DNA of 64,000 bases from Pseudomarimonas salicorniae (GTDB taxonomy: Bacteria; Pseudomonadota; Gammaproteobacteria; Xanthomonadales; Xanthomonadaceae), in contig NZ_JALNMH010000012.1 in the NCBI RefSeq assembly GCF_023156535.1, positions 62,001 through 126,000 on the forward strand, in the 5' to 3' direction. This document shows, one piece after another, positions 1 through 9,484 of this stretch. The notes beneath the pieces are model-generated. The model saw nothing but the letters and a program-made list of their open reading frames with translations, was not told the origin of the DNA and made no database searches. Numbering within the stretch: position 1 is the first letter of the stretch; every line of letters begins with the position of its first letter. Made by a program: the position numbers and the translations under genes.

Positions 1-1090
1 CGCTTCCGGTGCTGATCTCGAGGTTGTGCACGCCCCCGGCGTTGGCCGTGGTGGTCAGGCCCAGCTTGCGCGCCGAATAGCTGCCGAGGACATAGCGCTG
101 CAGCACGCCATCCGCGACCAGCGGATTGTCGCGGGTGGCCACGCCCTCGTCGTCGAAGGCCGCCGAACGGTGGCCGCGGCGCAGGTGCGGACGCTCGACG
201 ACGTCGATGCCCGGCGCCAGCACCGGCTTGCCGAGATGGTCGAGCAGGAACGAGGCCTGGCGGTACAGCGCGCCGCCGGACACCGCGGCGACCAGGTGGC
301 CGAACAGCGAGCGGGCCACCTCGGCCGAGAACAGCACCGGGTATTCCCCGGTCTTCACGCTGCGCGGGGCAAGCCGGGCCAGCGCGCGCTCGGCGGCGCG
401 ACGGCCGATCGACTCGGGATCGGCGAGGTCCTCGAAACGGCAGCCGGCGTCGTACCAGTAGTCGCGCTGCATGGCCTCGCCCTGCCCTGCGATCAGCGAG
501 CAGCTGAGGCTGTAGGAGGTGCCCTGCTCACGGCCGAGGAAGCCGTGGCTGTTGGCGTAGATGGCGATGCCCGAGGACAGCCCGGTGCTGGAGCCGTCGG
601 AGTTGCCGATCCGCGAATCGACGGCCCGCCCTGCGGCCTCGGCGCGCAGGGCCAGGGCCACGGCCTCGTCGGCATCCAGCGGACGCGGATGCCAGACATC
701 GATCTCGGGGAATTCACGGGCCATCAGCGACGCCTCGGCAAGGCCGGCGCAGGCATCCTCCTCGGTGAAGCGGGCGATGGCACAGGCCTGGTCGATGGTC
801 AGCTCGATCGAGGCCGGGTCGAGATCGGCCGTGCTGGCGCTGCCCTTGCGCTGGCCGAAGTACACGGTCAGCGACAGGCCGCGGTCGCGGTTGTACTCGA
901 TGGTCTCGACTTCGCCCATGCGCACGTTGGCCGAGAGCCCGGCGTCCTCATTGAGGCCCACCTCGGCCTGGCTGGCGCCGCGGGCACGGCAGCGGCTCAG
1001 CACGTCCTCGGCAATCGAGGCCAGCTGGTCGAGGCGGGACGCCGCTTCCAGGGTGGATTGGGTTTCATGCTTTGCGATGGATGTGTTCAT
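1..1090 (-). CDS. pmbA: PmbA/TldE metalloprotease-like protein (3' end outside window)
   Basis: This is the non-catalytic partner of TldD. The TldD/TldE heterodimer is a cytosolic zinc protease that trims modified peptides such as microcins and degrades unfolded peptides. The reading frame starts MNTSIAKHETQ at an ATG whose first base is 1090 and stays open to the window edge, so the C-terminus is missing. It has the TldE-type N-terminal domain and no HExxxH motif, as expected for this subunit. The tldD gene lies on the same strand 0.7 kb away, with darP on the opposite strand between them. The start is 20 bases from the divergent darP start, so promoters must overlap. The assignment is secure from family resemblance; the missing end prevents a length check. 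Confidence 0.9.
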   Translation of the reverse strand, partial: MNTSIAKHETQSTLEAASRLDQLASIAEDVLSRCRARGASQAEVGLNEDAGLSANVRMGEVETIEYNRDRGLSLTVYFGQRKGSASTADLDPASIELTIDQACAIARFTEEDACAGLAEASLMAREFPEIDVWHPRPLDADEAVALALRAEAAGRAVDSRIGNSDGSSTGLSSGIAIYANSHGFLGREQGTSYSLSCSLIAGQGEAMQRDYWYDAGCRFEDLADPESIGRRAAERALARLAPRSVKTGEYPVLFSAEVARSLFGHLVAAVSGGALYRQASFLLDHLGKPVLAPGIDVVERPHLRRGHRSAAFDDEGVATRDNPLVADGVLQRYVLGSYSARKLGLTTTANAGGVHNLEISTGS

Positions 1091-1110
1091 ACGCGTATCC
1101 TTGCCGCGCC

Positions 1111-1653
1111 ATGCGCGGACGTGATCCTGATTCCGGTGATTTCCTCTCCCCCAGCCGCAGCCAGCGGAAGCGGGACGCCGAGGCCGTGCTCGGCCTTGCT
1201 GAACAGTTGGTTGCGCTACCCCCGCAGCAGCTGGCCAAGCTGCCCCTGCCCGACCCGATCGCCGATGCGGTCGCGGAGACCCGGAGGATCAGCGCGCATA
1301 TCGCGCGCAAGCGGCAGCTGCACTACCTGGCCAAGCTGATGCGGCGCGAGGACGACGAACTGCTCGACCAGCTCCGCTCGCAGCTGGGCCATGACCGCAG
1401 TGAAGCGCGCCGTGAAACGGCGCAGCTGCACCGCATCGAACACTGGCGCGAGCGGTTGCTCAAGGACGGCGACGCGGCGCTCGGCGAGCTGGCCGACCTG
1501 CATCCCGACCTTGACCGCCACCACCTGCGCCAGCTGGTCCGCGCGGCGCATGAAGAGCATCTGCAGAACAAGCCGCCCAAGGCCTTCCGCGAGATCTTCC
1601 AGGAGCTGAAGCGGGCGTTCGAGGAGCCGGGAGCCGGGGAAACGGCGGACTGA
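1111..1653 (+). CDS. darP: Ribosome biogenesis factor DarP (YjgA, DUF615)
   Basis: DarP (formerly YjgA) binds precursors of the 50S subunit and promotes peptidyl-transferase centre maturation. The 180-residue product is highly charged and alpha-helical, with the family signature around RSQRKRDAEAV near the N-terminus and IARKRQLHYLAKLMR in the middle. I chose ATG 1111 (MRGRDPDSGDFLSPSRSQ) because the open frame upstream runs into the divergent pmbA start and gives non-family sequence. DarP next to pmbA is a common gammaproteobacterial arrangement. Length fits the family. Confidence 0.9.
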   Translation: MRGRDPDSGDFLSPSRSQRKRDAEAVLGLAEQLVALPPQQLAKLPLPDPIADAVAETRRISAHIARKRQLHYLAKLMRREDDELLDQLRSQLGHDRSEARRETAQLHRIEHWRERLLKDGDAALGELADLHPDLDRHHLRQLVRAAHEEHLQNKPPKAFREIFQELKRAFEEPGAGETAD

Positions 1654-1772
1654 GCCTTCCCGGTGCGCGCGGGCGAGCCGCGCGGCCGCGCCTGCCAGAC
1701 CCGAACGACTGCAGGGCAGCCGTGGCCGCGAGGCGGTCGAATCCCCGGTACCGGATCCCGGCTCAAAAGCCC

Positions 1773-3218
1773 TCACGCCCGCGCCCCGCCTACGGTCAGC
1801 GCGTCGATCTTCAGGGTCGGCTGGCCGACGCCGACCGGCACGCTCTGGCCGTCCTTGCCGCAGATGCCGACGCCGGCATCCAGCTGCAGGTCATTGCCGA
1901 CCATGGACACCCGGTTCATCACCTCGGGACCGTTGCCGATCAGGGTGGCGCCCTTGACCGGGGCGGTGATCCTGCCGTCCTCGATCAGGTAGGCCTCGGT
2001 CGCCGAGAACACGAACTTGCCCGAGGTGATGTCGACCTGGCCGCCGCCGAAGTTCGGCGCGTACAGGCCGCGCTTGACGCTGCGGATGATGTCGGCGGGG
2101 TCACTCTCGCCGGCCAGCATGTAGGTATTGGTCATGCGCGGCATGGGCAGGTGGGCGAAGCTCTCGCGGCGACCGTTGCCGGTCGGCGCAACGCCCATCA
2201 GCCTGGCGTTGAGGCTGTCCTGCATGTAGCCGACCAGGCGGCCCTTCTCGATCAGGACGGTGCGCGAGGTCGGATTGCCCTCGTCGTCCACGCTCAGTGA
2301 ACCGCGCCGACCCGGCAGGGTGCCGTCGTCGACGATGGTGCACAGCTCCGAGGCCACCTTCTCGCCCATGCGCCCGGCATAGGTCGAGGTGCCCTTGCGG
2401 TTGAAATCACCTTCCAGGCCGTGGCCAACGGCTTCGTGCAGCAGCACGCCGGGCCAGCCGGGGCCGAGCACGACGGGCATGCTGCCGGCCGGCGCGTCGA
2501 TGGCGTCGAGATTGACCCGCGCCTGCCGCAGGGCCTCGTCGGCCAGCGCCTTCAATCGGTTGCCGGCGAGCAGCTCGTCGAAACCGAAGCGTCCGCCGCC
2601 GCCGGCATAGCCCTGCTCGCGGCGGCCATTGCGCTCGAGGATGACGCTGACATTGAACCGGACCAGCGGGCGCACATCGCCGGCAACCACGCCGTCCGAG
2701 CGCACCACCACCATGGTGTCGAGCACGCCGGCAACGCTCAGCATCACCTGGCGGACCAGGGGTTCCTGGTCGCGCACGTAGGCGTCGATCTCGCGCAGCA
2801 GGCGGACCTTGGCCTCGCTGCCCAGGGTATCGATCGGATCGATGGCCGGGTACAGGGCCTGAGCCGGCCGGCCGCGCACCGGAGGCACGCTGCCGTCACC
2901 GCCGCTGCGTGCGATCGCCCGGGCCGCACCGGCGGCTTCGAGCAGGGCCGGCAGACGGATCTCGTCGCTGTAGGCAAAGCCGGTCTTCTCGCCGCTGATC
3001 GCGCGGGCACCCACGCCCTGCTCGATCGAGTGGGCGCCGGACTTCACGATGCCGTCCTCCATCGACCAGCTCTCGGTGCGCGAATGCTGGAAATACAGGT
3101 CGGCGAAATCGACGCCGGGGGCCATCAGGCGCCCGAGCACGGGGCCGAGGGCCTCGGAGGACAGCTCGCCGGGGGCGAGCAGGCGCTGCTGCGCCAGGTC
3201 AAGGATGGATTCGCTCAC
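1773..3218 (-). CDS. tldD: Metalloprotease TldD
   Basis: Catalytic subunit of the TldD/TldE protease in the cytosol. The zinc site HEAVGH (HExxxH) is visible about 55% along the protein, and the C-terminal part has the conserved [15 protein letters not shown] and [17 protein letters not shown] segments. I place the start at GTG 3218 ([11 protein letters not shown]), preceded by an AAAGAGAAG Shine-Dalgarno-like stretch; this gives 481 residues, the usual TldD length. The frame stays open far upstream through the antisense of the radical SAM gene, which I regard as meaningless. Together with pmbA it brackets darP. Confidence 0.93.
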   Translation of the reverse strand: MSESILDLAQQRLLAPGELSSEALGPVLGRLMAPGVDFADLYFQHSRTESWSMEDGIVKSGAHSIEQGVGARAISGEKTGFAYSDEIRLPALLEAAGAARAIARSGGDGSVPPVRGRPAQALYPAIDPIDTLGSEAKVRLLREIDAYVRDQEPLVRQVMLSVAGVLDTMVVVRSDGVVAGDVRPLVRFNVSVILERNGRREQGYAGGGGRFGFDELLAGNRLKALADEALRQARVNLDAIDAPAGSMPVVLGPGWPGVLLHEAVGHGLEGDFNRKGTSTYAGRMGEKVASELCTIVDDGTLPGRRGSLSVDDEGNPTSRTVLIEKGRLVGYMQDSLNARLMGVAPTGNGRRESFAHLPMPRMTNTYMLAGESDPADIIRSVKRGLYAPNFGGGQVDITSGKFVFSATEAYLIEDGRITAPVKGATLIGNGPEVMNRVSMVGNDLQLDAGVGICGKDGQSVPVGVGQPTLKIDALTVGGARA

Positions 3219-3317
3219 ACGCTTCTCTTTGCGGACTACAAGGTCCCAATTGGGCGCGAATCTTGGCAGATCAAGCGTGATCCTGCGCAGAACGCGGGCG
3301 CCGCGGCCCTCGGCAGC

Positions 3318-3323
3318 GATAAT
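3318..3323 (+). promoter_or_regulatory. Candidate -10 box of the radical SAM gene
   Basis: GATAAT lies 6 bases before the ATG at 3330. If used as a -10 element, transcription would begin at or next to the start codon, giving a leaderless or nearly leaderless mRNA. I see no convincing -35 box. It rests on the hexamer alone. Confidence 0.3.
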
Positions 3324-3329
3324 GGGCGG

Positions 3330-4853
3330 ATGCCGAATATCGTCCTGTCCACCCTCAATGCCCGCTACGCCCACGCCTCGCTGGGGCTGCGCTACCTGCT
3401 GGCCAACCTTGGCGAGCTGCAGCCGGAGGCGGTGCTTCGCGAGTTCGTCATCGGCCAGAAGACCGAGGACCTCGCCGAGGCGATCCTTGCTGAATCGCCG
3501 CGGATCGTCGGCTTCGGCGTCTACATCTGGAACGTCGAGGAGACCCGCCGCCTGGTCGCCCAGCTGCGCGTGCTGCGCCCCGACCTGCTGATCGTGCTGG
3601 GCGGTCCCGAGGTCAGCCACGAGACCGACCAGCAGCCGATCTGCGCGCTGGCCGACCACGTGATTACCGGCTGGGGGGATGTGAGCTTTGCCGAGCTGTG
3701 CCGCCAGCTGCTGGCCGGCGAGCGGCCGGCACAGAAGGTGATTCCGGGGCGCCAGCCGCCGCTCGATGAGCTGGCCCTGCCCTACCGGCTGTATGGCGAC
3801 GAGGACATCGCCCGTCGCTACCTGTATGTCGAGGCCTCGCGCGGCTGCCCGTTCAAGTGCGAGTTCTGCCTCTCGGCCCTCGACCGCACCGCCTGGCCGT
3901 TCGCCCTCGACCGCTTCATGGCCGAACTGGAAACGCTCTACCAACGCGGCGCGCGGCAGTTCAAGTTCGTCGACCGCACCTTCAACCTCAAGGTCGACAC
4001 CTCGCTGGCCATCCTGCAGTTCTTCCTCGACAAGCTGGAGGCGGCCCCGGACGACCCGGTGTTCGCCCACTTCGAGCTGGTGCCGGATCACCTGCCCGAA
4101 CGACTGAAGGCCATGATCGTGCGCTTCCCGCCCGGCAGCCTGCAGTTCGAGATCGGCATCCAGAGCTTCGACCCCGAGGTGCAGGCGCGGATCTCGCGGC
4201 GGCAGAAGAACGATGCCGCCGAGGCCAACCTGCGCTGGCTGCGGGAGCACACCAGCGCCCACCTGCACGTCGACCTGATCGCCGGCCTGCCCGGCGAGAG
4301 CGTGGACCAGTTCGCCCGCGGCTTCGACAAGCTGGTCGCGCTCGGCCCGCAGGAGATCCAGTTCGGCATCCTCAAGCGCCTGCGCGGCGCGCCGATCGCG
4401 CGGCATACCAAGGCCTTCGGCCTGCGCTTCTCGCCGGACCCGCCCTACAACGTGCTGGCCACCGACGCCATCGATTTCGCCACCTTCCAGCGGCTGACCC
4501 GATTCGCCCGCTACTGGGACCTGGTGGCCAATTCCGGTCGCTACGGGCGCACCCTGCCCCTGCTGCTGGGAGATGCGCCCTTCGCGAACTTCCTGGCCTT
4601 TTCAGACTGGCTGTTCGAAGCCACGAGCAAGACCCATGCCTTCGCCCAGGAGCGCCTCGTGCACCTGATCCACGAGCACCTGGCGAGCCGCGGCATCGAC
4701 GCCGGCCCCGCGCTCAGCGCCGACTACCACGGCGGCGGCGGCCGCGCGCGGCTGGCCTTCGACCCCGAGGACCTGGCCCTGCCGACCCCCAAGCGCCGCC
4801 GCGACGGCGCGCTGCCGAAGCGCCAGGCCAGGCACCTGGCGGCCGGCGCCTAG
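3330..4853 (+). CDS. B12-binding domain radical SAM protein (DUF4080 type)
   Basis: The protein has 507 residues. An N-terminal cobalamin-binding fold (about residues 1-140) is followed by a radical SAM domain whose cluster motif is visible as [10 protein letters not shown] (CxxxCxxC), and then a C-terminal domain like DUF4080. Such enzymes use a [4Fe-4S] cluster and S-adenosylmethionine, often with B12 for methyl transfer; the substrate of this family is not known to me. ATG 3330 ([15 protein letters not shown]) matches the usual start of the family. It is divergent from tldD and stands alone; a repeat element follows its stop codon. Function beyond the fold is not assigned. Confidence 0.85.
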   Translation: MPNIVLSTLNARYAHASLGLRYLLANLGELQPEAVLREFVIGQKTEDLAEAILAESPRIVGFGVYIWNVEETRRLVAQLRVLRPDLLIVLGGPEVSHETDQQPICALADHVITGWGDVSFAELCRQLLAGERPAQKVIPGRQPPLDELALPYRLYGDEDIARRYLYVEASRGCPFKCEFCLSALDRTAWPFALDRFMAELETLYQRGARQFKFVDRTFNLKVDTSLAILQFFLDKLEAAPDDPVFAHFELVPDHLPERLKAMIVRFPPGSLQFEIGIQSFDPEVQARISRRQKNDAAEANLRWLREHTSAHLHVDLIAGLPGESVDQFARGFDKLVALGPQEIQFGILKRLRGAPIARHTKAFGLRFSPDPPYNVLATDAIDFATFQRLTRFARYWDLVANSGRYGRTLPLLLGDAPFANFLAFSDWLFEATSKTHAFAQERLVHLIHEHLASRGIDAGPALSADYHGGGGRARLAFDPEDLALPTPKRRRDGALPKRQARHLAAGA

Positions 4854-4888
4854 GCGGCTTGTCGGGTACGGAGACCGAAGGGCGGCTC

Positions 4889-5154
4889 CGCAAGCGAAGC
4901 GGACATTCATAGGGTGCGGCTGGCCGCACCCTGCATACCGTCCGAACGCCCGTATCGGTGCGCCAAGGCACACCCTATGCGGCTTCGCCGACGCCCAACG
5001 AAGCCCGACTGTGGGAGCGTCCTTGGGCGCGACCGCGGCGCGGCGTATTCACCACAGACCGCGGCCAGAGCGAATCTCCGCGGTCGCGGCCATGTCCGCT
5101 CCTACGAAGAGCCCGCCCGATCGGGGGCGGTGGCGAATGTCCGCTTTGTGCCGT
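4889..5154. repeat. Modular inverted-end element, mid form (C-B type, about 266 bp)
   Basis: The element starts with a degraded end reading GCGAAGCGGACATTC and finishes with GAATGTCCGCTTTGTGCC, an imperfect inverted copy. Inside are a C palindrome (GGTGCGGCTGGCCGCACC near 4913) and a B hairpin whose arms are near GAGCGTCCTTGGGCGCGACC. The copy at 32871-33133 is the same structure in the opposite orientation. It fills the gap between two convergent genes. Confidence 0.75.
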
Positions 5155-5200
5155 TCAATCGAATCCGCATCCCGGCGCCTTCTCCCGAATCTCCAGCCTG

Positions 5201-5346
5201 CATCGAAGCCCGACTGTGGGAGCGTCCTTGGGCGCGACCGCAGCGTATCGGATTCACCACAGACCGAGGCCAGAGCGCGTCTCCGCGGTCGCGCCCAGGG
5301 GCACTCCCACAGCTGCTGGACCGGGGCGAATGCGAAGTTTGCGCCC
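5201..5346. repeat. Modular element remnant (B hairpin with one end)
   Basis: A second B-type hairpin (left arm near 5215, right arm ending near 5319) is followed by the end sequence GGGGCGAATGCGAAG then TTTGCGCCC, which matches the Q-type ends at 37572 and 43111. The left end is eroded to a piece of the C module (GAAGCCCGAC). It lies just downstream of the DUF2058 gene on the opposite strand. Confidence 0.65.
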
Positions 5347-5361
5347 GCAAGGCGCGCCGCG

Positions 5362-5967
5362 TCACCAGACCAGATCGTCGGGGATCTGGTACTTCGGGTC
5401 AGCGTAGGGGTCGTCCGCGGCCGGGGCGTTGGGGTCGACCTTGAGGGCAACGGCCTCGGCGAAGATGCGTTCGGCTTCGGCCAGGTGTTCGGCGCTGACC
5501 AGCAGGTAGCGGCCGTTGTCCTGCACCACACCGAGTTCCCCCGCATTCAGGGCCTTGAGCTGCTCGGCGTTGACGTAGATTCGCTTGATCTTGCCGCCGT
5601 ACTCGAAGTGGCGGGCGATCTCGGCGTCCTTGTCGTTCAGGGCCTTGCCGGCAAGGAAGGTGGAGAGCGCGGCGCGCGCCTCACGGCGCTTGCGGGCGGC
5701 CTCCTGCCTGGCCTGCTCGGCGGCGATGCGCTCGTCCTTCTCGCGCTGGGCGCGAATGGCGTAGGCCTTGGCCAGGTCGATGTCGCCTTCGGGGCGCGGC
5801 TTGCGCGGCGGTTTGCCGGGCTTGCCCGGCCGGCCCTGCTTGCCGCCGGGCCCGCCACCCGGTTTGCCCGCACCGGAAGCCCCCGGCTTCGGGCGCGGGG
5901 CGCGTTCGGGCTTGGGCGGGGCCTTGAAGCCAAGCCCGAGAAGCTGGTCGCGAAGGGAGTTGCTCAT
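5362..5967 (-). CDS. DUF2058 family protein (YaiL-like)
   Basis: A 201-residue cytosolic protein. It has a conserved N-terminus (MSNSLRDQLLGLGF), a long basic low-complexity linker rich in Pro, Gly, Lys and Arg (about residues 18-60), a charged helical segment, and the conserved C-terminal DUF2058 block with KIKRIYVN and GRYLLVSAEHLAEAERI. The family is described only as nucleoprotein- or polynucleotide-associated; no function is established. The basic linker would fit nucleic-acid binding, which is inference. It is followed on its own strand by element remnants and preceded by slyX, 45 bases away. Confidence 0.85.
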   Translation of the reverse strand: MSNSLRDQLLGLGFKAPPKPERAPRPKPGASGAGKPGGGPGGKQGRPGKPGKPPRKPRPEGDIDLAKAYAIRAQREKDERIAAEQARQEAARKRREARAALSTFLAGKALNDKDAEIARHFEYGGKIKRIYVNAEQLKALNAGELGVVQDNGRYLLVSAEHLAEAERIFAEAVALKVDPNAPAADDPYADPKYQIPDDLVW

Positions 5968-6012
5968 GTCGTGTTGCCCGGATGGAGCGCGCCCGATGGG
6001 CGTGACTGGGTG

Positions 6013-6228
6013 TCAGTAGTGGGGAGGCGGTGGCTCGGTACTCGGATCGGCATAGAGCGTACCGCGCAGCGCCTTGAGGTCGGCCAGCGCCGCCTCAAGC
6101 CGGCGCGCGCTGCGCGTCTGCTCCTCGCGCGAGGCGGCCAGCGCATCGCTGAGCTCGTTCAGGGCCTGCTCCTGGAAGGCGACACGCACCTCCAGGTCGA
6201 CCACACGTTGTTCCAGCCCCTCGCCCAT
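6013..6228 (-). CDS. slyX: SlyX family protein
   Basis: A small coiled-coil protein of 71 residues with the family hallmarks: an N-terminal heptad region (LEQRVVDLEVRVAFQEQAL) and the terminal PPPHY motif. I prefer ATG 6228 over the in-frame GTG 6246, because a GGAGG lies upstream of the ATG at normal spacing and the length then matches E. coli SlyX (72 residues). With the GTG start the gene would overlap the ugd stop. It is probably co-transcribed with ugd upstream. The cellular role of SlyX is unclear. Confidence 0.85.
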   Translation of the reverse strand: MGEGLEQRVVDLEVRVAFQEQALNELSDALAASREEQTRSARRLEAALADLKALRGTLYADPSTEPPPPHY

Positions 6229-6235
6229 CGCCTGC

Positions 6236-7579
6236 TCAGCCTCCACGCGCGACGCTGCGGCCGCGGCCGATGCCGTAGTAGGCCAGGCCCGCGGACTCCA
6301 CCTGGTCGGGATCGTAGATGTTGCGGCCGTCGAAGACCACTTTTCCGCCCAGCGCTGCGGCCAGGGCGTCGAAGTCGGGGCTCCAGAAGGCCTTCCACTC
6401 CGTCACCACGACCAGGGCGTCGGCGCCCTCGAGTGCCTGTCCGCTCGACTCGCAATAGCGAAGGTCCGCGCGCTCGCCGAACAGGCGCCTGGCCTCGTCC
6501 ATGGCTTCGGGGTCGAAGACCTGCACGCGGGCGCCTGCTGCCCAGAGCTGCTCGAGCAGGGTGCGGCTGGGCGCCTCGCGCATGTCGTCGGTGTTGGGCT
6601 TGAAGGCAAGGCCCCAGAGGGCAATGCAGCGGCCGCGCAGCTGGCCGTCGAAGTGCCGCGAGATCAGTGCGAACAGATGCCGCTTCTGGTCGTCGTTCAC
6701 CGCCTCCACCGCCGAGAGCAGGCGCGCCTCGTAGCCGATCTGCCGTGCCGTGCGCTCCAGCGCCTGGACGTCCTTGGGAAAGCAGGAGCCGCCATAGCCG
6801 GCACCCGGGTAGATGAACGAGTAACCGATCCGGGGGTCGGAGCCGATGCCCTGGCGGACCATCTCGACGTCGGCGCCGACGCGTTCAGCGATATTGGCGA
6901 TCTCGTTCATGAAGCTGATCTTGGTCGCCAGCATGGCGTTCGCTGCGTACTTGGTCAGCTCGGCCGAGCGGGTGTCCATGACCACCAGTCGCTCGTGATT
7001 GCGGTTGAACGGCGCATACAGGCCGCGCATGCGCTCGACGGCGTCCTCGCTTTCGGCGCCGATGATGATGCGGTCGGGGCGCATGCAGTCCTTGACCGCA
7101 TCGCCTTCCTTGAGGAACTCGGGATTGCTGACCACGTCGAAGTCGATATCGACTCCGCGCCGCTGCAGCTCACCCGCGATCACGGCACGTACGCGGTCCG
7201 CGGTGCCGACCGGCACGGTTGACTTGTCGACCACCAGGGTCGGGCGCTGCATGTGCTCGCCGATACTCCGCGCCACCGCCAGCACGTGGCGGAGGTCGGC
7301 GCTGCCGTCCTCATCGGGCGGGGTGCCGACGGCAATGAAGACGATATCGGCGTGGCCCAGGGCTTCGGCGGCCTCGGTGCTGAAGCTGAGCCGCCCGGCG
7401 GCGGTGTTGGCCTTCACCATTGGCTCGAGGCCTGGCTCGTAGATCGGGATCACCCCGCGGCGCAGGCCGTCGACCTTGGCCTGGTCGATATCGATGCACA
7501 GCACGTGGTTGCCAACTTCGGCAAGGCAGGTGCCGGTGACCAGGCCGACGTAGCCGGTACCGAAGATACTGACGCGCAT
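6236..7579 (-). CDS. ugd: UDP-glucose 6-dehydrogenase
   Basis: Oxidises UDP-glucose to UDP-glucuronate with two NAD+, supplying exopolysaccharide or LPS precursors in the cytosol. The 447-residue protein shows the N-terminal Rossmann motif GTGYVG (7-12), the central domain, and the catalytic cysteine in [10 protein letters not shown] (Cys266). The C-terminal UDP-binding domain has [15 protein letters not shown] 7579 gives the family's usual N-terminus ([12 protein letters not shown]). It ends 8 bases before the preferred slyX start and is separated from the upstream FKBP gene by a terminator hairpin. No polysaccharide gene cluster is adjacent. Confidence 0.95.
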   Translation of the reverse strand: MRVSIFGTGYVGLVTGTCLAEVGNHVLCIDIDQAKVDGLRRGVIPIYEPGLEPMVKANTAAGRLSFSTEAAEALGHADIVFIAVGTPPDEDGSADLRHVLAVARSIGEHMQRPTLVVDKSTVPVGTADRVRAVIAGELQRRGVDIDFDVVSNPEFLKEGDAVKDCMRPDRIIIGAESEDAVERMRGLYAPFNRNHERLVVMDTRSAELTKYAANAMLATKISFMNEIANIAERVGADVEMVRQGIGSDPRIGYSFIYPGAGYGGSCFPKDVQALERTARQIGYEARLLSAVEAVNDDQKRHLFALISRHFDGQLRGRCIALWGLAFKPNTDDMREAPSRTLLEQLWAAGARVQVFDPEAMDEARRLFGERADLRYCESSGQALEGADALVVVTEWKAFWSPDFDALAAALGGKVVFDGRNIYDPDQVESAGLAYYGIGRGRSVARGG

Positions 7580-7631
7580 GTAACCCCCTGACGGACGCGA
7601 TCAAATCGCCCGAGTCTAGCCGGCGGAAAAG

Positions 7632-7660
7632 ACAACGGCCGGCGCAGGGCCGGCCGTTGT
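7632..7660 (-). terminator. Rho-independent terminator of the FKBP gene
   Basis: A perfect 12-bp stem (7632-7643 with 7649-7660, arm ACAACGGCCGGC) with a 5-base loop, followed on the minus strand by TCTTTTCC. It sits 14 bases past the stop of the FKBP gene and before ugd. Confidence 0.8.
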
Positions 7661-7674
7661 GGAACCGCTACCGA

Positions 7675-8382
7675 TTACTGCTTGACGATTTCCAGCAGCT
7701 CGACCTCGAACTTCAGGGTCGCGTTCGGGCCGATCGGCCCCGGGGTGCCGCGATCGCCGTAGCCCAGCTCGGCCGGAATCCACAGGGTGTACTTGGAGCC
7801 CACCGGCATCAGCTGCAGGGCCTCGGTCCAGCCCGGGATCACCGCATTCAGGGCGAACTGCGCCGGCTGGCCGCGGTCGATCGAGCTGTCGAACTTGGTG
7901 CCGTCGAGCAGGGTGCCGACGTAGTGGACCTTGACGGTGTCGGTGGCGGCCGGCTTCGGGCCGTCACCTTCCTTGATGACCTGGTACTGCAGGCCGGATT
8001 CGGTGGTCTTCACGCCGGCGGCCGACTTGTTCTTGGCCAGGAAAGCTTCACCCTCGGCCTTGTTGGTGGTGGCCAGCTCCTGCATCTTCGCGGCCTGCTT
8101 GGCCTGCATCTTCTCGGCGAAGGCGCGCTGGACCTCCATGGCCTGCTCCTGGGTCAGGCGCGGCTCCTTGCCGTCCAGCGACTCGCGCAGGGCTTCGATG
8201 ACCAGGTCGAGCTCAACCTCGTCCTTGATCTGCTGGAGCGAGCCGCCGATCTGCGTGCCGACCACGTAGCTCAGCTTCTCCTTGTCGCTCTGCAGCTTGT
8301 TCTCGGCGGAGGCGAAGCCGGCAGCGGTGAGCGCAGCGGCGGTGGCAAGGGCGAGCAGGGTCGGACGGAACAGGGAATTCAT
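7675..8382 (-). CDS. FKBP-type peptidyl-prolyl isomerase, periplasmic (FkpA/Mip-like)
   Basis: A 235-residue secreted foldase. A signal peptide is clear (MNSLFRPTLLALATAAALTA, cleaved near AGFASA-EN). Residues about 28-120 form the helical FKBP N-terminal dimerisation domain, and about 130-233 the FKBP catalytic domain with VKVHYVGTLLDGTKFDSS and VIPGWTEALQLMPVGSK. It should assist folding of periplasmic or outer-membrane proteins. ATG 8382 has GGAG seven bases upstream. It is a single-gene unit with its own terminator. Confidence 0.92.
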   Translation of the reverse strand: MNSLFRPTLLALATAAALTAAGFASAENKLQSDKEKLSYVVGTQIGGSLQQIKDEVELDLVIEALRESLDGKEPRLTQEQAMEVQRAFAEKMQAKQAAKMQELATTNKAEGEAFLAKNKSAAGVKTTESGLQYQVIKEGDGPKPAATDTVKVHYVGTLLDGTKFDSSIDRGQPAQFALNAVIPGWTEALQLMPVGSKYTLWIPAELGYGDRGTPGPIGPNATLKFEVELLEIVKQ

Positions 8383-8521
8383 CGAATACTCCAGCAGGAA
8401 TGAGGCCCGATTGGCCCGGGCAGAAGGCGGCGTATTGTGTGGCCAGCGGGGGGCACGCGCAACGCGTTGAGGCCCTTGGACAGGCGCGGGACGGGAAGGT
8501 TCCCGGAAATTTCCGCCTCGA

Positions 8522-9484
8522 CTAGATGGCCCGCAGGCACTGCAGGCTGAAGTCGCCCGCCGGATCGGAGAAGCGCTGCTCGACCGCGAAACCCGTCTGC
8601 CGTGCGAGGCGGTCGATGTCGTCCTGGTCGTACTTGGCGCTGTACTCGACCAGCATCGCCTCTCCCTCATCGAAGGAGAATCGAGAGCCTGCGATCTGCA
8701 CGACCTGGGGGCGCTGCGAGACCAGATGGGTCTCGATCCGACCCGCCATGGGGTTATAGCGGGCTCGGTGGCGGAAGGCCGACAGGTCGAAGTCGGCGTC
8801 CAGTTCGCGATTCAGCCGCTCGAGCAGGTTGAGCGTGAACGCCGCAGTGACCCCGGCGGCGTCGTTATAGGCCGCTTCCAGCCTGGCGACATCCTTCTTC
8901 ATGTCGACCCCGAGCAGCAGGCCGCCGCCCTCGCCAACCAGGGCGCGGATCCGGCGCAGCAGGGACAGGGCATCGGCCGGGGCGAAGTTGCCGAGCGTGC
9001 TGCCCGGAAAGAACATCACCTTGCGCTCGGCGGAACGCTGCGGAGTGGGCAACTGCAGCGGCTGGGTGAAGTCGGCGCAGACCGGCAGCACACACAGCCG
9101 AGGGAACGCCTGGCGGAGGGCGATGGCGCTGTCTGTAAGGGCCGAGATCGAGATATCGATGGGCACGTAGCCGACCGGATCGACCAGCCCCGCCAGCAGC
9201 TTGCGGGTCTTGATCCCGCTGCCGCTGCCGAACTCCAGCAGCAGCACGCGCTCACCGAGTGCCCGGGCGATACCGTCCATGTGGGTGTCGAGGATGGCCA
9301 GCTCGGTCCGGGTCAGGTAGTACTCGGGCTGCTCGCAGATGGCCTCGAACAGCTCCGAGCCACGGGCGTCATAGAAATACTTGGAGGGCAGCTGCTTGGG
9401 CGTGCGCGCCAGCCCCTCGAGCACATCGCGGCGGATGTCGGAGGCTTCGGGCTGCAGGTCGAGAACGCGGACGGCCTGGCTCAT
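8522..9484 (-). CDS. egtD: L-histidine N-alpha-methyltransferase EgtD
   Basis: Trimethylates histidine to hercynine with three S-adenosylmethionine molecules, the first step of ergothioneine synthesis. The 320-residue protein carries the family N-terminal segment PSKYFYDARGSELFEAIC (33-50), the SAM-binding loop EFGSGSG (84-90), and FFPGSTLGNF (158-167). Its ATG overlaps the stop of egtB (ATGA at 9481-9484), so the two are translationally coupled with egtB first. No egtA, egtC or egtE is adjacent. Confidence 0.93.
   Translation of the reverse strand: MSQAVRVLDLQPEASDIRRDVLEGLARTPKQLPSKYFYDARGSELFEAICEQPEYYLTRTELAILDTHMDGIARALGERVLLLEFGSGSGIKTRKLLAGLVDPVGYVPIDISISALTDSAIALRQAFPRLCVLPVCADFTQPLQLPTPQRSAERKVMFFPGSTLGNFAPADALSLLRRIRALVGEGGGLLLGVDMKKDVARLEAAYNDAAGVTAAFTLNLLERLNRELDADFDLSAFRHRARYNPMAGRIETHLVSQRPQVVQIAGSRFSFDEGEAMLVEYSAKYDQDDIDRLARQTGFAVEQRFSDPAGDFSLQCLRAI

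Noticed and set aside
3219-4406. Upstream extension of tldD through the radical SAM gene
   Set aside because: The extension is antisense to a conserved gene; GTG 3218 with a ribosome-binding site gives the usual TldD length.
8506-8517. Palindrome CGGAAATTTCCG after egtD as a terminator
   Set aside because: The stem is AT-rich in the centre with no loop or T-run; too weak to call.
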